This document shows positions 53,520 to 61,363 of a DNA stretch of 64,000 nt, piece after piece. The notes beneath the pieces are model-generated. The model did not search any database and had not been told where the DNA came from. It saw only the letters and a program-made list of their open reading frames with translations. The position numbers and the translations under genes were made by a program. The stretch's first letter is position 1; each line of letters starts with the position of its first letter. The DNA is from CBDAPU01 sp965198875 (GTDB lineage: Bacteria; Pseudomonadota; Gammaproteobacteria; Eutrophobiales; Eutrophobiaceae): assembly GCA_965198875.1 (NCBI GenBank), contig CBDAPU010000001.1, positions 682,001-746,000 on the forward strand. Direction: 5' to 3'.

Positions 53520-53551
53520 GGCCTGACTGCCCGCAGTTGTCGGTTCAGGCC
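53520..53551 (+). other. Inverted repeat upstream of glyA
   Basis: GGCCTGA (53520-53526) and TCAGGCC (53545-53551) form a perfect 7-bp stem about 60 bp before the glyA start, with a second possible pairing CTGC/GCAG inside the loop. It could be an operator or a leader structure; no T-run follows. Confidence 0.4.
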
Positions 53552-53613
53552 AATCGCCACTTTCTAGTCAGCGATGTTGATTCATTCACACTTCTGAAGA
53601 TAACGAGGCGGAT

Positions 53614-54870
53614 ATGTTTAGCAAAGATATGAGAATAGCGGGATACGACGATGAGCTTTGGCGGGCCATGGAGGGGGAGAGGATCAGGCAGGAAGAGCAT
53701 ATCGAATTAATTGCATCAGAGAATAATGTCAGCCCCAGGGTGTTGCAGGCACAGGGCTCGGTATTAACCAACAAATACGCAGAAGGTTATCCGACAAAGC
53801 GATATTACGGCGGCTGTGAGCATGTTGATGTTGTTGAGCAACTGGCCATTGATCGGGCCAAAGCCTTATTTAAGGCCGATTACGCCAATGTGCAGCCCCA
53901 TTCCGGCTCCCAGGCCAATGGTGCGGTTTATCTGGCGCTCTGTGATCCGGGGGATACGATAATGGGCATGAGTCTCGCCCATGGCGGCCACTTAACACAT
54001 GGGGCCAACGTCAATGCCTCGGGAAGAACCTATCACGCCATCCAGTATGGTCTGAACGAGGCGACCGGGGAAATTGATTATGATGACGCCGAGAGAATGG
54101 CCCTTGAGCATAAACCCAAACTCATCATGACGGGGTTTTCAGCTTATTCCCGCAGGATAGATTGGCAACGATTCAGAGATATTGCCGATCAGGTCGGCGC
54201 TTACTTGGTGGCGGATGTGGCCCATGTAGCCGGACTTATCGTCACTGGTGTATACCCGAGCCCAGTGCGTATTGCCGATGTGACCACCACCACCACACAC
54301 AAAACATTGAGGGGGCCGCGCTCGGGATTGATATTGGCCAGGGCCAATGAAGAGATTGAAAAGAAGCTCAATTTCGCCGTCTTTCCCGCCTACCAGGGCG
54401 GGCCGCTAATGCATGTTATCGCCGCCAAGGCGGTGGCGTTTAAGGAGGCGATGGAGCCGGCATTTAAGACCTACCAGCAACAGGTCGTGAAGAATGCACA
54501 AACCATGGCGGCGGTATTCATAGAGCGTGGTGTGAATATCGTATCAGGGGGGACGGACAACCACCTGTTTCTTGTCGACCTGATCAGCAAGAAGATCACC
54601 GGTAAAGCCCTTGACGCCGCTTTGGACAGGGCGCATATCACGGTCAACAAGAATGCCGTGCCTAATGATCCACAGTCGCCTTTTATCACCAGTGGCATAC
54701 GCATCGGCACCCCTTCTATTACCACCCGGGGCTTCAGGGAAGCCGAGGCGGTTAAAGTCGCCCATTGGATCTGTGACGTCATTGATCAGATGGGAGATGA
54801 GGCGGTGATAGAGCACATCAAAAATGAGGTAAAAGCCCTGTGTAGAGACTTTCCCATGTATGATATTTAG
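53614..54870 (+). CDS. glyA: Serine hydroxymethyltransferase
   Basis: 418 aa PLP enzyme interconverting serine and glycine with transfer of a one-carbon unit to tetrahydrofolate. Signatures: LIASENNVSPRVLQAQGSVLTNKYAEGYP, HSGSQANGAVYLAL, the PLP-Lys loop VTTTTHKTLRGPRSGLIL and AFPAYQGGPLMHVIAAKAVAF. Start ATG 53614 is preceded by GAGG. First gene of a glyA-nrdR-ribD-nusB-thiL run, as in many gammaproteobacteria. Confidence 0.98.
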   Translation: MFSKDMRIAGYDDELWRAMEGERIRQEEHIELIASENNVSPRVLQAQGSVLTNKYAEGYPTKRYYGGCEHVDVVEQLAIDRAKALFKADYANVQPHSGSQANGAVYLALCDPGDTIMGMSLAHGGHLTHGANVNASGRTYHAIQYGLNEATGEIDYDDAERMALEHKPKLIMTGFSAYSRRIDWQRFRDIADQVGAYLVADVAHVAGLIVTGVYPSPVRIADVTTTTTHKTLRGPRSGLILARANEEIEKKLNFAVFPAYQGGPLMHVIAAKAVAFKEAMEPAFKTYQQQVVKNAQTMAAVFIERGVNIVSGGTDNHLFLVDLISKKITGKALDAALDRAHITVNKNAVPNDPQSPFITSGIRIGTPSITTRGFREAEAVKVAHWICDVIDQMGDEAVIEHIKNEVKALCRDFPMYDI

Positions 54871-54895
54871 CCTGTCCTGATCATAAATAGCGAAT

Positions 54896-55408
54896 ATGCG
54901 TTGTCCTTTTTGCTCATCAAGAGAGACTAAAGTCATCGACTCCAGGCTGGTGGGTGAGGGGGATCAGATCCGCCGTCGGCGTCAATGCGTTGAGTGTGAA
55001 GAGCGCTTTACCAGCTACGAAGCCGCTGAGCTCAATTATCCGCGCATCGTCAAATCAGATGGCAGACGAGAGCAATTTATGGAAGATAAACTGCGCGCCG
55101 GTGTGTTGCGGGCACTGGAGAAAAGGCCGGTCGAAATGGGGCGGGTGGAGATTGCACTATCGCATATTAAACGCAAACTCCGCTCCCTCGGCGAGAGAGA
55201 GGTGAGATCAGGAAAAGTGGGGGACTGGGTCATGCACGAGTTACGCGGCATGGATCAAGTCGCCTATGTGCGCTTTGCCTCCGTATACAGGAGCTTTGAG
55301 GATGTGAGGGCATTCCTGGAAGAGATTGAAAGACTGGAGAGCGAGTTACCGCCCGAGCTAAAAGAAAGCCAGCTTGATTTGCTCGCTGGCGATAATGGTG
55401 AAAATTGA
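54896..55408 (+). CDS. nrdR: Transcriptional regulator NrdR
   Basis: 170 aa repressor of ribonucleotide reductase genes that senses dATP/ATP. An N-terminal zinc ribbon with C3-x2-C6 and C31-x2-C34 (MRCPFC, CVEC), then an ATP-cone domain from KSDGRREQFMEDKLRAGVLRAL to VAYVRFASVYRSF. The stop overlaps the candidate TTG start of ribD. Confidence 0.96.
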   Translation: MRCPFCSSRETKVIDSRLVGEGDQIRRRRQCVECEERFTSYEAAELNYPRIVKSDGRREQFMEDKLRAGVLRALEKRPVEMGRVEIALSHIKRKLRSLGEREVRSGKVGDWVMHELRGMDQVAYVRFASVYRSFEDVRAFLEEIERLESELPPELKESQLDLLAGDNGEN

Positions 55409-56505
55409 AGTGGACTTCACAGGATATGATGCACATGTCTCGTGCCATCCAGTTGGCGCGTTTGGGTCAATTCACGACCCATCCCAATCCACGGGTCGGT
55501 TGTGTGATCACCAAAGACGAGCGGCTTGTGGCAAGCGGCTGGCACAAAAAAGCAGGGCTGCCCCATGCGGAGATCAATGCCATAAACCATGCGCCCTGTG
55601 AGCTGCATGGCGCCACGATGTATGTCTCTCTGGAGCCCTGTCATCACCAGGGCAAGACGCCACCTTGTACCGAGCGCATTATTGATGCGGGCATATCCAG
55701 GGTTGTGATCGCCATGCGCGATCCCAATCCCGTTATCTCCGGAGCCGGGCTCGACGCCCTGGCCAATGCGGGTATTCATGTAGAGCTGGGTTTAATGGAG
55801 CGGGAAGCGAGAAAACTCAATCAGGGATTTATTTACAGAATGACGAGGCAACGTCCCTATATCCGCTGCAAACTGGCTATCAGTCTTGATGGCAAAATCG
55901 CATTGGCTAATGGAAAAAGTAAATGGCTAAGCGGCGAGCCGGCAAGATTAGATGTGCAACGCCTTCGTGCTAGAAGCTCGGCGGTGATCACCGGGATCAA
56001 CACCGTGTTGGCCGATGATCCGAGGTTAAATGTGAGGGAAGTGGATACACAGAACAGACAACCACATCGGGTCATACTCGATAGAAGTTTAAGGTTTCCA
56101 GAGTCCGCAAAAATGCTTGAAAGTGAAGGCAAGGTGATTGTGTTCACCCGGGATCATCATCGGGAGACGTCCGCCGCCTTGAAAAAAGCGGGCGTCATCG
56201 TGGAGAGAGCTGACTGCCCGGAGAGTGAGTTCTTACACTTCATCGTCAATAAATTAGCGCAAACCTATGCGGTGAATGATCTGCTTATAGAAGCCGGCGC
56301 TACCCTCTCCGGCAGTATGTTAAACAGCGGTTTAATAGATGAGCTCATTATCTATCAGGCGCCGGTGATACTGGGCACAGGCTCGGTCGATATGATAAAG
56401 ACGCCGGTATTAAATGATCTTCATCAGCGTTACCGCCTTAACATGATCGATAGCCGTAAAATGGGTGCGGATTGGCGATTTATATTCAAACCGTCGGCAT
56501 CCTGA
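55405..56505 (+). CDS. ribD: Bifunctional diaminohydroxyphosphoribosylaminopyrimidine deaminase / reductase
   Basis: 366 aa (TTG start at 55405, or the ATG pair at 55426/55429, leaving 359 or 358 aa). Two consecutive steps of riboflavin synthesis. The N-terminal deaminase has the zinc motifs HAEINAI and PCHHQGKTPPC, and the THPNPRVGCV region. The C-terminal reductase has KLAISLDGKIAL and LLIEAGATLSGSML. The ribE, ribBA and ribH genes that often follow are not in the window; nusB follows after 85 bp. Confidence 0.95.
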   Translation: MKWTSQDMMHMSRAIQLARLGQFTTHPNPRVGCVITKDERLVASGWHKKAGLPHAEINAINHAPCELHGATMYVSLEPCHHQGKTPPCTERIIDAGISRVVIAMRDPNPVISGAGLDALANAGIHVELGLMEREARKLNQGFIYRMTRQRPYIRCKLAISLDGKIALANGKSKWLSGEPARLDVQRLRARSSAVITGINTVLADDPRLNVREVDTQNRQPHRVILDRSLRFPESAKMLESEGKVIVFTRDHHRETSAALKKAGVIVERADCPESEFLHFIVNKLAQTYAVNDLLIEAGATLSGSMLNSGLIDELIIYQAPVILGTGSVDMIKTPVLNDLHQRYRLNMIDSRKMGADWRFIFKPSAS

Positions 56506-56590
56506 AATCAGTGAGAATGCCATTCTGTGCCCACCGGGACTACTCATCATTTCAAAAGGAGCATGAAACTCGACAGGGGTTTCAACACCG

Positions 56591-57034
56591 ATGAGCGCCG
56601 CTGATAGAAAACCCTTCTCCCCCCGTGCACGGGCAAAAGCCAGGAGATCGGCGTTGCAGGCGCTGTATCAATGGTACATCACCGGACGGCCTGTGAGTGA
56701 GATCATCTCGGAGTTTGAAGATGACAGGGCGGAGCTAAAAAAAGCCGATAGGGCCTATTTTCGCCTGTTGTTGATGGGCAGCGAGGAGAACGCCCAGCCC
56801 ATTGATCATGCCCTGGCGCCTTTTCTGGACAGGAAACTGGAAGCGCTGGACCCGGTAGAGAGGGCGATTTTACATTTGGGTGTGTACGAACTTAAATACC
56901 AACCGCAGCTACCACGGCCTGTTATCTTAAATGAGGCTATCGAGTTAGCGAAAATGTTCGGTGCGGAGGAGTCCTATAAATATATCAACGGGGTTCTGGA
57001 TAAAGCCGCTGTGCGAATTCGCGAGAATAAATGA
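56591..57034 (+). CDS. nusB: Transcription antitermination factor NusB
   Basis: 147 aa all-helical RNA-binding protein of the antitermination complex with NusE. RAKARRSALQALYQWYITGRP and LEALDPVERAILHLGVYELKY, VILNEAIELAKMFGAEESYKYINGVLDK are family signatures. Fifteen bases upstream of thiL. Confidence 0.96.
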   Translation: MSAADRKPFSPRARAKARRSALQALYQWYITGRPVSEIISEFEDDRAELKKADRAYFRLLLMGSEENAQPIDHALAPFLDRKLEALDPVERAILHLGVYELKYQPQLPRPVILNEAIELAKMFGAEESYKYINGVLDKAAVRIRENK

Positions 57035-57049
57035 AGCGGTTATTTTTCT

Positions 57050-58000
57050 ATGTCACTCAATGAGTTCCAGATCATCAGAGAATACTTTGTCGGGTTAACC
57101 GCTGAAGAGGACGGCGTCATACAGGGTATTGGAGATGATGGCGCTGTGTTATCAAGTGCCGCTGACAGGAGTTTAATCGTTGCAACGGACACATTGATAT
57201 CCGGCGTGCATTTTTTCCCGGATTCGGATCCCTATGACATCGGCCATAAATCACTGGCGGTGAACCTGAGTGATATGGCGGCGATGGGGGCGAGACCCCG
57301 TTGGTTTACGCTTGCCTTGACATTATCCGATCAGGAGCTGGGCGAGCCCTGGTTGTCCGGGTTTAGCCGGGGTCTTAAAAATCTGGCGAATCATCACTCG
57401 ATTGGTCTGGTGGGGGGGGATCTCAATCGCGGCCCGCTTTCAATAACCATACACATGCTGGGGGAGTGCCCCAAAGGACAGGCGATAACAAGAAGCGGTG
57501 CAAAGGCCGGGGACGCCATTTATGTCAGTGGCCCCCTTGGTACGGCGGCCTGGGCGCTGGCTATGCTGGATGCGGGTGAAGGTGATATCAAGGCGAAATG
57601 TTCAGAGAAATTATTCAGGCCCGCCCCCCGTGTTGAGCTAGGGCTCTCTCTTCGTGGTATCGCCAGCGCCATGATCGACATATCAGACGGGTTGCTCGCC
57701 GATCTTGGTCATATCCTCAGGGCGAGCGAGGTGGGCGCCTGCCTTCATATCGAGCATATTCCCCATGATGCGGCTCTCGAGCAGGAAGAGAACATGGAGA
57801 AGAAGTGGCGATATATTCTGGCGGGCGGTGATGATTATGAGCTATGTTTTACCCTGCCACCGAGCAGGCAGGGAATGCTGAGAAATATCAGCCAGCCCTG
57901 TTACCACATTGGGGAGATCACGAAAGCAATGGATGTGTTGTGCCAAAGAGATGACGGCACTTCGTACAAACCGGAGATTTTTGGCTATTCGCATTTTTAG
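57050..58000 (+). CDS. thiL: Thiamine-monophosphate kinase
   Basis: 316 aa. Phosphorylates thiamine phosphate to thiamine diphosphate. Start IIREYFVGLTAEEDGVIQG, the GDDGAVLS and ATDTLISGVHF Mg/ATP sites, and LSDMAAMGARPRWFTLALTL and VGGDLNRGPLSITIHMLGE are typical of AIR-synthase-like ThiL. The nusB-thiL order is standard. The start lies 15 bp after nusB. Confidence 0.96.
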   Translation: MSLNEFQIIREYFVGLTAEEDGVIQGIGDDGAVLSSAADRSLIVATDTLISGVHFFPDSDPYDIGHKSLAVNLSDMAAMGARPRWFTLALTLSDQELGEPWLSGFSRGLKNLANHHSIGLVGGDLNRGPLSITIHMLGECPKGQAITRSGAKAGDAIYVSGPLGTAAWALAMLDAGEGDIKAKCSEKLFRPAPRVELGLSLRGIASAMIDISDGLLADLGHILRASEVGACLHIEHIPHDAALEQEENMEKKWRYILAGGDDYELCFTLPPSRQGMLRNISQPCYHIGEITKAMDVLCQRDDGTSYKPEIFGYSHF

Positions 58001-58101
58001 GGCGCCGCTAAAGATGCCCGTTTTGCTCGCCACGTTTTGGTGACTCACCGTTTGGATCGTTCTCGCTTTCACGACTGTTTTTAGCGCTCCTTACATATCA
58101 A

Positions 58102-58671
58102 TCATAAGTTGATATAACCCGCCTCATCGAGGCGCTTAATCTCATCAGGGGCGTAAGGCACGGCCTCGATAAAAGACGGCACCTGTTCACGGGAAATACC
58201 ATAATGCCGCATCGAGGTTTCACACATTTTCAAATCCAGCACCCTGGCGGCGTCGAGCCTCGCCGCCAAGTCTATCAACTGTTTATTTTTCTCATAATTC
58301 CTCTGGGTGAACAGATCAATATTCGGCCCATGTATCACCAGGACAATGTCCAGTTGATCGAATTGATCCCGTGACGTCCGAGCGATGTCATCGGCGCGTT
58401 GCAGTAATGCCTGTAATTCCCCCACCGGATGCTCGGCAACCACGAATAAATACCGGGTGTTATCAATCGTGTATCGTCTGCCGGGCGGTTGATGTTGATC
58501 TGCCGTTACACTCGGCTCGCTGGCCGTGGCGCTCGCTGGCCTGGTTTTCTCATTGGCTGTGGCAGTCTTTGGGAGGGAAGCTGTCTGCTCACCACAGCCG
58601 CCCATCAGGGAGGCGCCGGCCAGAATAATAATCAGGCTAACGAATTTTAAGAAAACAGGCTGGTCAATCAT
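58102..58671 (-). CDS. DsrE-like domain lipoprotein
   Basis: 189 aa. Signal peptide with lipobox LMGGC, then a low-complexity Thr/Ala/Ser-rich linker and a DsrE-like domain: TIDNTRYLFVVAEHPVG, LDIVLVIHGPNIDLFTQRN, and LKMCETSMRHYGI with the conserved Cys of this fold, ending VPYAPDEIKRLDEAGYINL. DsrE-type proteins occur in sulfur transfer and oxidation pathways, but periplasmic lipid-anchored ones have no proven role. It is transcribed opposite to thiL and to the next gene. Confidence 0.75.
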   Translation of the reverse strand: MIDQPVFLKFVSLIIILAGASLMGGCGEQTASLPKTATANEKTRPASATASEPSVTADQHQPPGRRYTIDNTRYLFVVAEHPVGELQALLQRADDIARTSRDQFDQLDIVLVIHGPNIDLFTQRNYEKNKQLIDLAARLDAARVLDLKMCETSMRHYGISREQVPSFIEAVPYAPDEIKRLDEAGYINL

Positions 58672-58769
58672 GGTATGAATGATACTCTGTCTTAAAAGCT
58701 GGTGTATGGCAGGGGATTTTTACTTAAATACCGGCAAATAACAACGCCAAGCGTGTGATAAGGAAGTGT

Positions 58770-59540
58770 ATGTGCGAATTACTGGGCCTAAATGCCAACG
58801 TGCCCACGGATATTTGTTTTAGTTTTGCCGGGCTGGTACAAAGGGGCGGGCGCACCGGCCCACACAGTGATGGATGGGGGATCAGTCTGTATGAAGGGCG
58901 TTGTAGTCGGGCGTTTCATGATCCAAGACCCAGTGTCGCCTCGGAGATTGCCAACCTCATTGAACACTATGCCATAAAAAGTGAAATCATCATCAGCCAT
59001 ATACGCAAGGCCAACCGTGGCAAGGTTTGCCTTGCCAACACACATCCATTCACCCGGGAGCTATGGGGGTGTAGCTGGACGTTCGCCCACAACGGACAAT
59101 TAAAAGGCATAAAAAAGCGTGCGCTTGTCTATTATTCGCCCGTCGGTACCACGGACAGCGAACACGCATTTTGCTGGATGCTGGATCAGATCAGAAAGAA
59201 ATTCAGCCAGCGCCCCGCTAAAGCAGATCGGCTTTGGCGACTCTTAAATCAACTGGCCCTGGAGTTAAATGAAACCGGTGTTTTTAACTTTTTGTTGAGC
59301 GACTCCTACAACCTATATGCATTTTGTAGTAATAAAATGTGCTGGGTAACACGTCAGGCGCCATTCGGTAAAGCGCGCCTGGTGGACACCGGTAAAATTG
59401 TGGATTTTAGCCAGGAGACCACACCGAATGATGTCGTCACTGTGATTGCCTCACGCCCATTAACCGATGATGAGGCATGGAATAAAATGGCGAGGGGCGA
59501 GTTTAACGTGTTCCGGGAAGGCGAAGTACTGAGGATTTAG
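58770..59540 (+). CDS. Class II glutamine amidotransferase (YafJ-like)
   Basis: 256 aa from ATG at 58770 (MCELLGLNANVPTDICFSFAG); removal of Met leaves the catalytic N-terminal Cys2 of the Ntn fold. An upstream in-frame start (58755) would destroy this arrangement and is rejected. SHIRKANRGKVCLANTHPF, GCSWTFAHNGQLKGI and PVGTTDSEHAFCWMLDQI are YafJ-type signatures. The acceptor substrate is unknown (class II amidohydrolase). Confidence 0.92.
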   Translation: MCELLGLNANVPTDICFSFAGLVQRGGRTGPHSDGWGISLYEGRCSRAFHDPRPSVASEIANLIEHYAIKSEIIISHIRKANRGKVCLANTHPFTRELWGCSWTFAHNGQLKGIKKRALVYYSPVGTTDSEHAFCWMLDQIRKKFSQRPAKADRLWRLLNQLALELNETGVFNFLLSDSYNLYAFCSNKMCWVTRQAPFGKARLVDTGKIVDFSQETTPNDVVTVIASRPLTDDEAWNKMARGEFNVFREGEVLRI

Positions 59541-59559
59541 AAGAACACATTTTAATGTG

Positions 59560-61077
59560 TTACGCCGCTTTTCTGTTGATAATGATCTGCCGCCATTCTC
59601 GAGGGCCGGTTTGATGTACGGCGTTCCCATGAACATCGACCGCAACAGTGACGGGCATATCTTTCACTTCAAACTCATGAATGGCTTCCATGCCCAGGTC
59701 TTCAAAAGCGATGATTTTTGAGCTGGTGATCGCTTTGGAGACCAGGTAGGCGGCGCCCCCCACCGCCATCAAATAAACCGCACCGTGTTTTTTTATCGCC
59801 TCAATCGCACTCGGGCCCCTTTCGGCCTTGCCAATCATGCCGATCAAACCGGTCTTATCCAGCATCATGTCGGTAAACTTGTCCATCCTTGTGGCAGTGG
59901 TGGGGCCAGCGGGTCCGACCACTTCATCCCTGACAGGATCCACAGGCCCGACGTAGTACATGATCCGGTTGTTGAAATCGATATCAGGTAAAGGCGCACC
60001 TTTATCCAGTAGCTCCTGAATACGTTTATGGGCGGCGTCCCGTCCGGTGAGTAACTTGCCGCTTAATAATACCGTCTCACCCGGCCTCCATTTGGCGATG
60101 TCTTCTCTCGTCAGTTCATCCACATTCACACGCCGTGAGCCAGGGCCGGCTTCCCAGCTAATGTCTGGCCAATCATCAAGACTGGGCGGTGTTTGCCGTG
60201 CAGGGCCACGGCCGTCCAGGGTAAAATGTGTATGGCGGGTGGCGGCACAATTCGGGATCAATGCCACCGGTAGCGAGGCGGCGTGGGTCGGGTAGTCGAG
60301 GATTTTAACGTCCAGCACCGTTGTTAAACCACCGAGCCCCTGGGCGCCAATCCCCAGTGCATTGACACGTTCGAATATCTCCAATCTCAGCGCTTCCAGT
60401 CTTGATCTCGGGCCATGTTGTCTCAACGCCTGGATGTTGACGGGCGCAAGCAGGGATTCTTTTGCCAGTACCACCGCTTTCTCTGCCGTGCCCCCTATCC
60501 CTATTCCTAAAATACCGGGAGGACACCAACCGGCGCCCAGTGTCGGGACCATCTCCACAACCCAGTCGGCAATACTGTCGCTGGGATTGAGCATTGCCAT
60601 TCTGGCCTTATTTTCAGAGCCGCCGCCTTTGGCCGCAACATGCACGTCCATGTTATCGCCGGGCACCACTTCCGTATGAATAACGGCAGGGGTGTTATCG
60701 CCCGTGTTTTTTCTCGCACCGGCCGGATCGGCCAATATAGATGCGCGTAGTACATTGTCCGGATGGGTGTAGGCATGGCGCACACCTTCATTGATCATAT
60801 CCGCAACACTCATGGCGGTATTTTCCCAGCGCACGCCCATGCCGATTTGCATAAACACGGTGACGATGCCGGTATCCTGGCAGATGGGTCTTTTGCCTTC
60901 AGCGCACATCCGTGAATTAACCAGGATTTGTGCTAAAGCATCTTTTGCGGCCTGTGATTCCTCTTTTTCGTAGGCCCCGTGGATGGCTTTAATAAAATCG
61001 ATGGGGTGGTAGTAAGAAATGAACTGTAATGCATCCGTGATGCTTTCTATCAGGTCGTTCTGTTTGATCAAGCTCAT
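59560..61077 (-). CDS. Class I fumarate hydratase (4Fe-4S)
   Basis: 505 aa oxygen-sensitive iron-sulfur fumarase (FumA/B type). The N-terminal domain has RPICQDTGIVTVFMQIGMGV and the GGSENKARMAMLNPSDSI and GAGWCPPGILGIGIGGTAEKA blocks with Cys ligands; the C-terminal domain has LLSGKLLTGRDAAHKRIQELL, YVGPVDPVRDEVVGPAGPTTATRMD and GMIGKAERG. Converts fumarate to malate. It lies 286 bp from the aconitase gene on the same strand. Confidence 0.95.
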   Translation of the reverse strand: MSLIKQNDLIESITDALQFISYYHPIDFIKAIHGAYEKEESQAAKDALAQILVNSRMCAEGKRPICQDTGIVTVFMQIGMGVRWENTAMSVADMINEGVRHAYTHPDNVLRASILADPAGARKNTGDNTPAVIHTEVVPGDNMDVHVAAKGGGSENKARMAMLNPSDSIADWVVEMVPTLGAGWCPPGILGIGIGGTAEKAVVLAKESLLAPVNIQALRQHGPRSRLEALRLEIFERVNALGIGAQGLGGLTTVLDVKILDYPTHAASLPVALIPNCAATRHTHFTLDGRGPARQTPPSLDDWPDISWEAGPGSRRVNVDELTREDIAKWRPGETVLLSGKLLTGRDAAHKRIQELLDKGAPLPDIDFNNRIMYYVGPVDPVRDEVVGPAGPTTATRMDKFTDMMLDKTGLIGMIGKAERGPSAIEAIKKHGAVYLMAVGGAAYLVSKAITSSKIIAFEDLGMEAIHEFEVKDMPVTVAVDVHGNAVHQTGPREWRQIIINRKAA

Positions 61078-61363
61078 CTCATCTGCTCTCGCACAGCATG
61101 AATGTTAAAATGACAAGGATAATATCATCTTGACCCAGTGTATATCATTGGTATAGATGAAGTCTTTAAGGCGCCCTCTGGACGAGGCAGGGGCGGATGG
61201 GATCACGTCATTGTGATCAGATGCGAGGCGGGCGGTTGCGATCCGGCGAGAGCGTCATGGCCGAACAGCATCAGCATACCCATGGAGCTATGCTCGCCTG
61301 AAAGACACAGGTGACCGGCAAGATGAAGATACGCTACTTTAAAGCGCGCGGACGCCGGCATTA

